From assembly GCA_022702125.1 (NCBI GenBank), contig JAKOND010000075.1, forward strand, positions 1 through 32,845: 32,845 nt of DNA, in the 5' to 3' direction. Below are positions 1 to 7,915 of the stretch, in pieces. Numbering within the stretch: position 1 is the stretch's first letter; each line of letters starts with the position of its first letter. A program made the position numbers and the translations under genes. This DNA comes from Burkholderiaceae bacterium. Its GTDB lineage: Bacteria > Pseudomonadota > Gammaproteobacteria > Burkholderiales > Burkholderiaceae_C. A model generated the notes under the pieces. That model made no database searches, was not told the DNA's origin, and saw only the letters and a list, made by a program, of their open reading frames with translations.

Positions 1-1
1 T

Positions 2-78
2 TGGGGTGGCTGATGGGGCTCGAACCCACGACAACAGGAATCACAATCCTGGACTCTACCAACTGAGCTACAGCCACC
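2..78 (-). tRNA. tRNA-His (anticodon GTG)
   Basis: Read on the minus strand this is a complete cloverleaf. The acceptor arm GGTGGCT pairs with AGCCACC, the D-arm has AGCTCAGTTGG, and the T-arm has GGTTCGAGCC. The anticodon loop TTGTGAT gives GTG, which is His. CCA is encoded at positions 4-2. The pairing at the first base is as in bacterial tRNA-His, which carries an extra 5' G. It lies just downstream of ppiD but has its own -10 box. Confidence 0.96.
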
Positions 79-89
79 GTAGAGCCGAA

Positions 90-95
90 ATTATA
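90..95 (-). promoter_or_regulatory. -10 box of the tRNA-His promoter
   Basis: The minus strand reads a perfect TATAAT ending about 11 bases before the tRNA 5' end, so transcription would start near position 83. No convincing -35 hexamer is visible at 16-18 bases upstream, where the sequence is GC-rich. The box lies in the short gap between the ppiD stop and the tRNA. Confidence 0.6.
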
Positions 96-157
96 GCGCC
101 ATTCGGGCGAGCCGCCGGCGTGCGTGAAGATTTACGGCAGCTGCCGCGCTTCTGGAA

Positions 158-2074
158 TCATCCGACCCGGAGCGAGCCCGCCGGCTTCGGGACCTTGATG
201 CGCACCTTGGCGCGCTCCTGCAGCAGACGGTAGTACGCCTCGGCCTCGGCGGTGCCCCACCAGTTGGCGAACTGTTCGCGACCCTGCTTCTCCTGGGTGG
301 CGTCCTTGGCGCGCGGCTCGACCTTGTTGAGGCGGACGACAGCGTAACCGTCCTCGCCCAGGTCCGCGCCCGACAGCACCGGCAGCGATGCCGTCGGCAG
401 GCGCATCGCCGCATCGACGATTTCCGGAGCGAACGGCGGCCGCTCGTTGCGCGCAACGACGACCGCCGCGGGCAAGGTGGCCTCGGACGGCTTTTCCTTC
501 CAGGCGGCGAGCTTGGCGGCGCCGTCCTGCTTGGCCAGCGCGAGGGAGCGTTCGGCCACCAGGCGGGCCCGGACCTGCTCGCGCACCTCGTCCAGGCTGG
601 CGGTGCGCGCCGGCGTATGGCGCACCACCCGGCCGGCGGCCAGCTGGCTGGCGCCGATCTCGACCGCGGCGGTGTTGCGCTTCTTCTCGATCGCGTCGGC
701 CGAGAACAGCGCCTGCAGGAACTGCGGGCTGGCCAACGCGCCGGAGGCGTTCGGCGCCGGCGTGCGGGTCACGCCGGTGGCGGTCTGCAGCTTGAGGCGC
801 AGGCGCTCGGCCACCGGCGCGAGCGCGTCGGCCTGCTCGTAGACGCTGTTGCCGAAGTTCTCCGCGACTTCCGCGAAGCGGCGCTGGGCGGCCTGCTGAC
901 GGTACTCGGTTTCGAGTTCGGGGCGGGCGTCCTCGAAGCTGCGCTGCCGGCCGGGCTTGATGTCGGTGAGCTGGATCACGTGGTAGCCGAAATCGGATTC
1001 GACGACGTCGCCGATCTGGCCCTTCTGCATCCCGAAGGCCGCGTCCTCGAAGGGCTTGACCATGGCACCGCGGGCGAAGAAGCCCAGGTCGCCGCCGGAC
1101 GCGGCGGAACCGGGGTCCTGCGAATTCTTGCGCGCCAGCTCGGCGAAGGAGGCGGGGTTGGCGCGGGCCTGCGCCAGCAGCTCGGTCGCGCGCGCCTTCG
1201 CCTTCTCGCGCTCGGCGGCCGGCGCGTCCTTGGATGCGGTGATCAGGATGTGGCTGGCGCGCCGCTCCTCGGCGGTGGTCATGCGGGCCAGGTTCTGGTC
1301 GTAGTAGCTGCGCAGGTCGGCGTCGCTGGCGGTGATCGTGTCGCGGACGGCGGCCGGATCGAGCACGACGTATTCGACGTCGACCTGCTCGGGCAGGCGG
1401 AATGCCTCGGCATGGGACCGGTAGTAGGCTTCCAGGTCCGCATCGGACACTTGGACCTTGGCGGCATAGTCCTTGGGCCGGAAGACGGCGACCTGGATGC
1501 TGCGCCGTTCGAGCAGCGCATCGAGCGTCACATCCGCCGGTGCCGCGAAAGCGATCTCGGTCGTCGCGATGCCGGCCAGCACCTGGCGCGATGCGAGGTC
1601 GCTGCGGATGCGTGCCTCGAACATCTCGGGCGTCATGTTCTGGCGCGCCAGGGCGGCACGGTACTGGTCGATGTCCATCGAACCGTCGGGCCGGCGCAGG
1701 GCCGCGATGCCCGGGTCTTCCTGCAGCCGGCGGGCCAGGGCCGCGTCGCTGGGCGCCAGCAGCGCATCGGAGGCGGCGCTGAGCAGCACGCGTTCGCGCA
1801 CCAGGCGCTCCAATGTGGCGTAGCGCGCCTCGGGCGATTCCAGCAGCCGCGCATCCACCGACGGAGCGTTGGCACGGATGCGCTCGACTTCCGCGGTGTG
1901 CGCCGCGTCCCACTCGGCCCGGGTGATGTCGTGGCCGTCGACGGTGGCGACTGCCTCGCTCTTTTCCGACGAACGCTTGTAGCCATCGATCCCGACCAGG
2001 ACGAAGGACGGAATGATCAGCAAAAACAGCAAGACCATGACAATCTTGGCGTGCTTGCGGACGAATTCAAACAT
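158..2074 (-). CDS. ppiD: PpiD-like periplasmic peptidyl-prolyl isomerase/chaperone
   Basis: The product is a 638-residue inner-membrane-anchored foldase that helps outer-membrane and periplasmic proteins fold. A short cytoplasmic N-terminus (MFEFVRKHAK) is followed by one hydrophobic anchor at about residues 11-31. A long SurA-like helical region comes next. A parvulin domain lies at about 265-365, with the characteristic ASHIL, GGDLGFF and FGYHVIQL segments. The length matches E. coli PpiD (623 residues). A TTG two codons upstream keeps the frame open, but the ATG at 2074 is preferred because GAGAG lies about 8 bases before it and homologues begin MFEF. It lies downstream of hupB as in E. 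coli (lon-hupB-ppiD), but here tRNA-Val and a terminator are inserted between them. Many parvulin domains of PpiD proteins have weak isomerase activity; activity cannot be judged here. Confidence 0.93.
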   Translation of the reverse strand: MFEFVRKHAKIVMVLLFLLIIPSFVLVGIDGYKRSSEKSEAVATVDGHDITRAEWDAAHTAEVERIRANAPSVDARLLESPEARYATLERLVRERVLLSAASDALLAPSDAALARRLQEDPGIAALRRPDGSMDIDQYRAALARQNMTPEMFEARIRSDLASRQVLAGIATTEIAFAAPADVTLDALLERRSIQVAVFRPKDYAAKVQVSDADLEAYYRSHAEAFRLPEQVDVEYVVLDPAAVRDTITASDADLRSYYDQNLARMTTAEERRASHILITASKDAPAAEREKAKARATELLAQARANPASFAELARKNSQDPGSAASGGDLGFFARGAMVKPFEDAAFGMQKGQIGDVVESDFGYHVIQLTDIKPGRQRSFEDARPELETEYRQQAAQRRFAEVAENFGNSVYEQADALAPVAERLRLKLQTATGVTRTPAPNASGALASPQFLQALFSADAIEKKRNTAAVEIGASQLAAGRVVRHTPARTASLDEVREQVRARLVAERSLALAKQDGAAKLAAWKEKPSEATLPAAVVVARNERPPFAPEIVDAAMRLPTASLPVLSGADLGEDGYAVVRLNKVEPRAKDATQEKQGREQFANWWGTAEAEAYYRLLQERAKVRIKVPKPAGSLRVG

Positions 2075-2098
2075 GGGCAATCTCTCGGGCGACGGCGG

Positions 2099-2132
2099 AA
2101 AAAAGAAAAGGCGAACCTGCGTTCGCCTTTTT
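2099..2132 (-). terminator. Intrinsic terminator after tRNA-Val, just upstream of ppiD
   Basis: The stem GGCGAAC with GTTCGCC and a four-base loop lies at 2110-2127. On the minus strand it is followed by TTTTCTTTTTT (2109-2099). The other strand also has a T5 tail, so it may work in both directions. It would end the hupB/tRNA-Val transcript about 25 bases before the ppiD start codon. Confidence 0.85.
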
Positions 2133-2142
2133 CCGGATGGGA

Positions 2143-2218
2143 TGGTGGGTGCTGACGGGCTCGAACCGCCGACCTACGCCGTGTAAAGGCGCTGCTCTAC
2201 CAACTGAGCTAAGCACCC
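2143..2218 (-). tRNA. tRNA-Val (anticodon TAC)
   Basis: The minus strand folds into a full cloverleaf. The acceptor GGGTGCT pairs with AGCACCC, the discriminator is A, and CCA is encoded at 2145-2143. The anticodon loop TTTACAC gives TAC, which is Val. The gene begins only 16 bases after the hupB stop, so it is probably processed from a hupB-tRNA transcript. Confidence 0.96.
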
Positions 2219-2234
2219 CATCGATAAACCTGCC

Positions 2235-2507
2235 TCAGTTCAACGCATCCTTCAATGCCTTGCCTGGACGAAACTTCGGTACTTTAGCAGCCTTGATCTT
2301 AATGGCTTCGCCGGTACGGGGATTCCGGCCGCTGCGGGCGGCGCGTTTGCCGACGCCGAAGGTGCCGAAACCGACCAGCGAGACCGTGCCGCCGCGCTTG
2401 AGCGTGGTCTGGACGGCGCCGATGGTGGATTCGAGGGCGCGTGTGGCGGCGGCCTTGGAGATGTCGGCGTTCTTGGCGATGTGCTCGATGAGTTCGGTCT
2501 TGTTCAC
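2235..2507 (-). CDS. hupB: DNA-binding protein HU-beta
   Basis: The product is a 90-residue nucleoid-associated protein that bends DNA as a dimer. The whole HU fold is present: N-terminal helices beginning [20 protein letters not shown], the beta saddle [16 protein letters not shown], and the DNA-gripping arm [24 protein letters not shown]. The length is that of the family. The start is a GTG at 2507 with GAGGG about 6 bases upstream. The open frame continues 61 codons further back but nothing there resembles HU. The gene is followed at 16 bases by tRNA-Val and then ppiD. A likely -10 box lies about 85 bases upstream of the start. Confidence 0.96.
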   Translation of the reverse strand: MNKTELIEHIAKNADISKAAATRALESTIGAVQTTLKRGGTVSLVGFGTFGVGKRAARSGRNPRTGEAIKIKAAKVPKFRPGKALKDALN

Positions 2508-2589
2508 GAAAAACCCTCGTTCGGAAATGACGGTGCCGGGCCATGCAAGGCGACGCTGCGACCGGCCTACAAGGGGCCGCAGGTCGGCG

Positions 2590-2595
2590 TGTATA
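2590..2595 (-). promoter_or_regulatory. Probable -10 box for hupB
   Basis: The minus strand reads TATACA here, placing the transcription start near 2583 and giving a leader of about 75 bases. The -35 position (near CTCGAT) is poor. A second TAGAAT-like box occurs near 2683 but has no -35 partner either. This is the better of the two by position and match. Confidence 0.4.
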
Positions 2596-2727
2596 GAGCA
2601 CCACCGGGGAAATCGAGCACCCTGCGAAAGGACTGCTCCGACCCGGCGCCACCCGCCCGGGCCTGGACAAGCGGGCGATTCTAGACGCATTTGCCGGGGG
2701 GCACCGGCGGGGCGGGAAGAGAAAATA

Positions 2728-3294
2728 TCAGCGTTTCACCCGGGCGCGGATCTCGGGCAGCGCCTTGCGGAGGTAGTACACCATCGACCATACGGTGAGC
2801 ACCGCCGCGGCCCAGATGAGCACCGAACCCCAGAAGCGGGTGTCGATGCCCCAGAGCACGCCGTTGTAGAGCAGGAACGGGATGGCGACCATCTGCACCG
2901 TGGTCTTGACCTTGCCCAGCATGTGCACCGCCACGCTGCGCGAGGCGCCGATCTGGGCCATCCACTCGCGCAATGCGGAGATGGCGATCTCGCGCCCGAC
3001 GATGATCAGCGCGACGAACACGTCGGCCCGGTGCAGGTGCACCAGCACCAGCAGCGAGGCGCACACCAGGAACTTGTCGGCGACCGGGTCCAGGAAGGCG
3101 CCGAAGGACGAGGTCTGGTCCAGCTTGCGGGCCAGGTAGCCGTCGAGCCAGTCGGTCGCGGCGAAGACCACGAACATCACGGTCGCGATCAGGTTGCGGC
3201 TGGCCGGCTCGATCGGCAGGTAGAAGATCCCCACGATCAGCGGAATCGCGACGATGCGCGTCCAGGTCATGAGGGTCGGAATGGTCAGGAACAT
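2728..3294 (-). CDS. pgsA: CDP-diacylglycerol--glycerol-3-phosphate 3-phosphatidyltransferase
   Basis: This enzyme makes phosphatidylglycerol phosphate, the committed step to phosphatidylglycerol and cardiolipin, in the inner membrane. The 188-residue product contains the full CDP-alcohol phosphotransferase motif D-x2-DG-x2-AR-x8-G-x3-D-x3-D, seen as [10 protein letters not shown] followed by GAFLDPVAD at about residues 65-90. Several hydrophobic helices are present, and the length is close to E. coli PgsA (182). The ATG at 3294 gives [14 protein letters not shown], the usual beginning of beta-proteobacterial homologues. An in-frame ATG at 3318 is possible but has no better ribosome site. It lies 58 bases after uvrC in the same direction, a conserved uvrC-pgsA pairing, so they are probably cotranscribed. 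Confidence 0.95.
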   Translation of the reverse strand: MFLTIPTLMTWTRIVAIPLIVGIFYLPIEPASRNLIATVMFVVFAATDWLDGYLARKLDQTSSFGAFLDPVADKFLVCASLLVLVHLHRADVFVALIIVGREIAISALREWMAQIGASRSVAVHMLGKVKTTVQMVAIPFLLYNGVLWGIDTRFWGSVLIWAAAVLTVWSMVYYLRKALPEIRARVKR

Positions 3295-3352
3295 GGCGCC
3301 ATTGTGCCGAATCGCCATGCGCCGCCGGCGCCATGCCCCCACCGGCGGCGCA

Positions 3353-5371
3353 TCAGTGCAGCGCCCGGTAGATCTCGCCGGCCAGGTCGGCCGAGATGCC
3401 CTCGACCTGCGCGATGTCCTCGGCGCTGGCGGCGGCCACGCCGCGCACGCCGCCGAAGCGCTGCAGCAGCCGCGCGCGCCGCTTGGGCCCGATGCCGGGG
3501 ATGTCCTCCAGCTTGCTGCCGCCGACACGCACCTTGGCGCGCTGGGCGCGCATGCCGGTGATGGCGAAGCGATGGGCCTCGTCGCGGATCTGGGCGACCA
3601 GCATCAGCGCGGCCGAGTCCCGGCCCAGGTAGACCTTCTCGCGCCCGTCGGCGAAGACCAGTTCCTCCAGCCCGACCTTGCGGCCCTCGCCCTTCTCCAC
3701 CCCGACGATCAGCGACAGGTGCAGGCCGAGTTCGGCGAACACCCCGCGCGCCATCGAGACCTGGCCCTTGCCGCCGTCGACCAGCACCAGGTCCGGCATG
3801 CGCGGCTTGTCGCCGGGCGGGACGGCGCCGTCCCCGTCGCCCGCCTCGGCCGCGGCGCGCGCCGCCTCGGCCACCTTGCTGTAGCGCCGGGTCAGCACCT
3901 GCCGCATCGCGGCGTAGTCGTCGCCGGGAGTGATGCCTTCGATGTTGTAGCGGCGGTACTCGCCGTTCTGCATCTTGTGGTGCTGGAACACCACGCACGA
4001 TGCCTGGGTCGATTCGCCGGCGGTGTGCGAAATGTCGAAGCACTCGATGCGCAATTCGTCGAGCACGTCCATCGGCAGGTCCAGCGCCTCGGCCAGCGCG
4101 CGGGTGCGGGCCTGCTGCGAGCCTTCCTCGGCCAGCAGGCGCGCGAGCTGCAGCTCGGCGTTCTTCTGCGCCATCTCCAGCCAGATGCGGCGCTGCTCGC
4201 GCGGGTTGTGCACCGCGGTCACGCGGGTGCCGGACTGCAGCGCCAGCGCATCGAGCAGGCCGCGCGACACCGGCGCGCTGGTGATCAGCGCCGGCGGCAC
4301 CGGGATGTCCAGGTAGTGCTGGGCGACGAAGGCCTCCAGCACCCGGGTCTCGACCGGAACGCGGACGGATGCCGGCGCCGCAGGCGCGCCGTCCGGCACG
4401 ACGACGGCATCCGGCTCCCCGCCTCCGGACGCCGGGACCTGCGCCGCCGGATCCTCGGGGCTGTCCAGGTCGTCCTCGTCCACCAGCATGGCGGCCGCGT
4501 CCTCGACATGCACCGGGAAGTACGGCCGGTCGCCCAGGTGCCGGCCGCCGCGCACCATCGCCAGGTTGACGCAGGCGCGGCCGCCCTGCACCTTCACCGC
4601 CAGGATGTCCACGTCCTTGTCCGACGCGGTCTCGATGGACTGCTGGTGCAGCACGCGCGACAGCGCGGTCACCTGGTTGCGCAGCTCGGCCGCCTGCTCG
4701 AATTCGAGCTTCTCGGCGTGCACCATCATCTGCGCCTGCAGGGCATCGATCACCTCGCGGGTCTCGCCGCGCAGGAAGCGGCCGGCGTTGCGCACGTCCA
4801 GGCCGTACGCCTCGGGCGAGATCAGGCCGACGCAGGGCGCCGAGCAGCGCTTGATCTGGTAGAGCAGACAGGGCCGGGTCCGGTTGGAGAAGACCGTGTC
4901 CTCGCAGGTGCGCAGGCGGAAGGCCTTCTGCAGCAGCTGGATCGACTCCTTCACCGCCCAGGCGCTGGGGAACGGGCCGAAGTACTGGTGCTTCTTCTCG
5001 ACGCTGCCGCGGTAGTAGGCCACCCGCGGGAATTCGTGCGCGGCGATCTTCAGGTACGGATAGCTCTTGTCGTCGCGGAACAGGATGTTGTAGCGCGGAC
5101 CGAGCTGCTTGATGAGGTTGTTCTCCAGCAGCAGCGCCTCGGCCTCGGACCGCACCACCGTCGTCTCCATCCGGACGATCTTGGTGATCATGTGGCCGAT
5201 GCGGGTGCCGCCGTGGTTCTTCTGGAAATAGCTGGCGACGCGGCGCTTGAGGTTGCGCGCCTTGCCCACGTAGAGCAGGACGCCGGCCGCGTCGAAATAC
5301 CGGTAGACGCCCGGCAGCGCCGGCAGCGCGGCCACCTCGCGGAGCAGTTGTTCTGGATGCACATCGGTCAT
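3353..5371 (-). CDS. uvrC: Excinuclease ABC subunit C
   Basis: UvrC makes the two incisions around a lesion held by UvrB in nucleotide excision repair. In order, the 672-residue product shows an N-terminal GIY-YIG nuclease ([19 protein letters not shown], about 20-38), a Cys cluster with [13 protein letters not shown], and a UVR helix pair binding UvrB ([16 protein letters not shown], about 211-226). These are followed by the RNase H-like 5' nuclease with ECFDISH and [11 protein letters not shown], and a C-terminal helix-hairpin-helix pair ([18 protein letters not shown]). It is longer than E. coli UvrC (610). The extra length comes mostly from two acidic/Pro-Ala-rich insertions at about residues 294-340 and 500-525. 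All catalytic motifs are intact. It is divergent from earP with 116 bases between. Confidence 0.97.
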   Translation of the reverse strand: MTDVHPEQLLREVAALPALPGVYRYFDAAGVLLYVGKARNLKRRVASYFQKNHGGTRIGHMITKIVRMETTVVRSEAEALLLENNLIKQLGPRYNILFRDDKSYPYLKIAAHEFPRVAYYRGSVEKKHQYFGPFPSAWAVKESIQLLQKAFRLRTCEDTVFSNRTRPCLLYQIKRCSAPCVGLISPEAYGLDVRNAGRFLRGETREVIDALQAQMMVHAEKLEFEQAAELRNQVTALSRVLHQQSIETASDKDVDILAVKVQGGRACVNLAMVRGGRHLGDRPYFPVHVEDAAAMLVDEDDLDSPEDPAAQVPASGGGEPDAVVVPDGAPAAPASVRVPVETRVLEAFVAQHYLDIPVPPALITSAPVSRGLLDALALQSGTRVTAVHNPREQRRIWLEMAQKNAELQLARLLAEEGSQQARTRALAEALDLPMDVLDELRIECFDISHTAGESTQASCVVFQHHKMQNGEYRRYNIEGITPGDDYAAMRQVLTRRYSKVAEAARAAAEAGDGDGAVPPGDKPRMPDLVLVDGGKGQVSMARGVFAELGLHLSLIVGVEKGEGRKVGLEELVFADGREKVYLGRDSAALMLVAQIRDEAHRFAITGMRAQRAKVRVGGSKLEDIPGIGPKRRARLLQRFGGVRGVAAASAEDIAQVEGISADLAGEIYRALH

Positions 5372-5455
5372 GGTGCGGCCTATTGTCCGCGCTGCCGGAA
5401 GGCGTCCGTGTGCGGGCGTTACCCGGCCGACGGCGGCCGGGGGCGGGCGGGTCGC

Positions 5456-5461
5456 TACAGT
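5456..5461 (+). promoter_or_regulatory. Possible -10 box for earP
   Basis: TACAGT lies 26 bases before the earP start codon in the short earP/uvrC divergent gap. The -35 region is GC-rich and unconvincing, so this rests on position and the -10 match only. Confidence 0.3.
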
Positions 5462-5487
5462 GGCGCCTTCGCGAATTCGGGCTTGCC

Positions 5488-6645
5488 ATGCGCTGGGACA
5501 TCTTCTGCAAGGTCATCGACAACTACGGCGACATCGGCGTCTGCTGGCGGCTGGCGGCCGACCTGGCGGCGCGCGGGGAGACGGTCCGGCTCTGGGCGGA
5601 CGATGCCCGCGCGCTGGCCTGGATGGCGCCCGGAGGCGCGCCCGGGGTCGAGGTGCGCGCATGGACCGACCCCCTGCCGCTGGACGGCCTCCTGCCGGGC
5701 GAGGTGCTGGTGGAGGCCTTCGGCTGCGATATTGCTCCTGAATTCATAGCGCGCAGCGCAGGCGGAATGCCGGCCGGAGCGCCGAAACCTGTCTGGATCA
5801 ACCTCGAATACCTGACGGCCGAGCCCTATGCGCGGCGCTGCCACGGACTGCCGTCGCCGGTGCAGCGCGGCCCGGCCGCCGGCTGGACCAAGTGGTTCTA
5901 CTACCCGGGCTTCACGCCCGACAGCGGCGGGCTACTGCGCGAAGCCGACCTGGCGGCGCGGCAGGCCGGCGTCGACCGGGACGCGTTGCGCGCGGCCTGC
6001 GGCGCAGCGCCCGCCGACCGGCTGGTCACCCTCTTCTGCTACGAGCCGCCGGCCCTCGGCGATCTGCTGGCGCGGCTGCGCGACGACCCGGTCCGGACGC
6101 GGCTGCTGGCGGCACCGGGCCGCGCTGCGGCGGCGGTGCGCGCTGCGCTACGGGCGGAAAACCCGCAGGGCAACCGCGCACCGGGCGCATCGTCCGACGA
6201 AGACGAAGACGAAGACGCAGACGAAGACGACGACGGTGGCGACGGCGCGCGAGCCGACCGACGGCTCGACGCCCTGTCCGTCCGTTTCCCGCCGCCCTGC
6301 CCCCAAGCGGATTTCGACGCCTGGCTGTGGGCCTCCGACCTGAACTTCGTGCGCGGCGAGGATTCGCTGGTGCGGGCGCTGTGGGCGGGCCGGCCGTTCG
6401 TATGGCACATCTATCCGCAGGACGACGGCGCGCATGCCGACAAGCTCGAGGCCTTCCTGGACTGGCTCGATGCGCCGGAGAGCCTGCGGCGTTTCCATCG
6501 CGTCTGGAACGGCCTGGCGCCCGGACCGCTCCCGGCCTGGGACCTGCCGGCCTGGCGGCGGACGGCGGCGGACGCCCGGTCGCGGCTGCTGGCGCAGACC
6601 GACCTGGTCGGGCGGCTGCTCGGCTTCGTGGCGGAAAAACGTTAA
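5488..6645 (+). CDS. earP: EF-P arginine rhamnosyltransferase EarP
   Basis: EarP transfers rhamnose from dTDP-rhamnose to Arg32 of EF-P, which activates EF-P for rescuing ribosomes stalled at polyproline. The 385-residue product (old DUF2331) begins [20 protein letters not shown]. Asp11 and Asp15 correspond to the conserved N-terminal aspartates needed for transfer. The C-terminal nucleotide-sugar site is seen as [16 protein letters not shown] followed by [12 protein letters not shown]. The substrate gene efp follows 97 bases downstream on the same strand, the usual arrangement. Unusual is a run of alternating Asp/Glu at about residues 237-249, encoded by GACGAA repeats (6196-6234), between the two Rossmann-like halves. 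The start was chosen from homologues; no strong ribosome site is visible. Confidence 0.95.
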   Translation: MRWDIFCKVIDNYGDIGVCWRLAADLAARGETVRLWADDARALAWMAPGGAPGVEVRAWTDPLPLDGLLPGEVLVEAFGCDIAPEFIARSAGGMPAGAPKPVWINLEYLTAEPYARRCHGLPSPVQRGPAAGWTKWFYYPGFTPDSGGLLREADLAARQAGVDRDALRAACGAAPADRLVTLFCYEPPALGDLLARLRDDPVRTRLLAAPGRAAAAVRAALRAENPQGNRAPGASSDEDEDEDADEDDDGGDGARADRRLDALSVRFPPPCPQADFDAWLWASDLNFVRGEDSLVRALWAGRPFVWHIYPQDDGAHADKLEAFLDWLDAPESLRRFHRVWNGLAPGPLPAWDLPAWRRTAADARSRLLAQTDLVGRLLGFVAEKR

Positions 6646-6648
6646 AAT
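6643..6648 (+). promoter_or_regulatory. Possible -10 box for efp
   Basis: TAAAAT overlaps the earP stop codon and lies about 95 bases before efp. It could drive efp separately from earP, as EF-P is needed in much larger amounts than its modifying enzyme. The -35 region is poor. Confidence 0.3.
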
Positions 6649-6742
6649 CCGGAGCTTTGCGCAATTCGGGCAGCCACTGCCTGGTGGCGCCCCGCCGCAC
6701 CGGGTGCGGCCTGCAACTCCGGGCCCGACTGGCCAGAACCTT

Positions 6743-7297
6743 ATGAAAATCGCTCAAGAAATCCGCGCCGGCAACGTCATCATGCACGGCAAGGACCCGA
6801 TGGTCGTCCTCAAGACCGAATACAGCCGCGGCGGCCGCAACTCCGCCACCGTGCGCATGAAGCTCAAGAGCCTGATCGCCAACTTCGGCACCGAAGTGGT
6901 CTTCAAGGCCGACGACAAGATGGACCAGGTCATCCTCGACAAGAAGGAATGCACCTATTCCTACTTCGCCGATCCGATGTACGTCTGCATGGACACCGAG
7001 TACAACCAGTACGAAGTCGAAGCCGACAACATGGGCGACGCCCTGAACTACCTCGAAGACGGCATGCCGGTCGAAGTGGTGTTCTACGACGGCAAGGCCA
7101 TCTCGGTCGAACTGCCGACCAGCGTCGAGCGCGAAATCACCTGGACCGAGCCCGCCGTCAAGGGCGACACCTCCGGCAAGGTGCTCAAGCCCGCCAAGAT
7201 CGCCACCGGCTTCGAAGTGCCGGTGCCGCTGTTCGTGGCCCAGGGCGACAAGATCGAAATCGACACCCGCACCGGCGAGTACCGCAAGCGCGTCTGA
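6743..7297 (+). CDS. efp: Translation elongation factor P
   Basis: EF-P binds between the P and E sites of the ribosome and stimulates peptide bond formation at consecutive prolines. The 184-residue product has the three beta-barrel domains in normal length. The tip loop of domain I reads [10 protein letters not shown] and places Arg at residue 32. This is the residue modified by EarP, in place of the lysine found in the EpmA-dependent type. The adjacent earP gene agrees with this. Domain III ends with [15 protein letters not shown] clear terminator follows 24 bases after the stop. The ATG start is fixed by the family's [12 protein letters not shown] beginning. Confidence 0.97.
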   Translation: MKIAQEIRAGNVIMHGKDPMVVLKTEYSRGGRNSATVRMKLKSLIANFGTEVVFKADDKMDQVILDKKECTYSYFADPMYVCMDTEYNQYEVEADNMGDALNYLEDGMPVEVVFYDGKAISVELPTSVEREITWTEPAVKGDTSGKVLKPAKIATGFEVPVPLFVAQGDKIEIDTRTGEYRKRV

Positions 7298-7320
7298 CGC
7301 CCTGCGGCTCCGCATGCGAC

Positions 7321-7346
7321 AAAGGCTCCTCCGGGAGCCTTTTTTT
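7321..7346 (+). terminator. Intrinsic terminator of efp
   Basis: A 9-bp stem AAAGGCTCC/GGAGCCTTT with loop TCCG runs into seven Ts. It lies between efp and the convergent acetyltransferase gene. Confidence 0.92.
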
Positions 7347-7375
7347 CGTTCGGGGTCGCCACGACGGGGCGGGAA

Positions 7376-7900
7376 TCAGTCGTCGGGGATCAACCGCTTT
7401 CCCAGGCTGACCACCTCGTCCTGCCCGTAGCCCAGCCGGCGGTAGAAATCGATCACGGCCGCATTGCCGCTGCGCACCTGCAGGCTCAGCTTGGGGCAGC
7501 CGCGCGCCAGCAGGAGGCCTTCCACCTGCGCGATCAGCGCGCGTCCATGGTCGAGCCGCCGGTGCGCCGGCGCCACCGCCAGGTAGTAGAGCCAGCCGCG
7601 GTGCCCGTCGTAGCCCGCCATCGCGCTCGCGACGACCGGACCGTCGGCGCCGCCATCCGCCACCGTTCCGACCAGGAACAGCTCGGGCTGCGTGGTCATC
7701 TTGCGGTCGATGTCCCGGTACGGGTCGTTCCAGGGACGGACCAGGCCGCAGTCGCGCCAGAGCGCCACCACCGCCTCCGTGTCCCCGGGCCGGAAAGCGC
7801 GGATCTGCAGGCATGGCCCCGGACGACCGGAGGATGCGGCGTCCGCCACCGCATCGACGGCGGAATCGCCATCGACCGGCCGCGAAGGCGTCCGCGCCAT
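7376..7900 (-). CDS. YpeA-like GNAT family acetyltransferase
   Basis: This is an acetyl-CoA-dependent N-acetyltransferase of unknown substrate, 174 residues. It closely follows the pattern of E. coli YpeA: IRAFRPGDTEAVVALWRDC, then LVRPWNDPYRDIDRKM, GYDGHRGWLYYLAVAP, ARGCPKLSLQVR and a C-terminal YRRLGYGQDEVVSLGKRLI. The acetyl-CoA loop R/Q-x2-G-x-G/A is seen as RRLDHGRA, a slightly divergent form. About 30 extra N-terminal residues precede the YpeA core, so a later start is possible. The ATG at 7900 is supported by CAGGG upstream and by lying only 15 bases after the DUF349 gene, with which it is probably cotranscribed. Confidence 0.85.
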   Translation of the reverse strand: MARTPSRPVDGDSAVDAVADAASSGRPGPCLQIRAFRPGDTEAVVALWRDCGLVRPWNDPYRDIDRKMTTQPELFLVGTVADGGADGPVVASAMAGYDGHRGWLYYLAVAPAHRRLDHGRALIAQVEGLLLARGCPKLSLQVRSGNAAVIDFYRRLGYGQDEVVSLGKRLIPDD

Positions 7901-7915
7901 CCCGGGCCCTGCCGG

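Noticed and set aside
135-146. Palindrome CGGCAGCTGCCG just after ppiD as a terminator
   Set aside because: No T-run on the minus strand, and 12-bp symmetric GC sequences are common in this genome.
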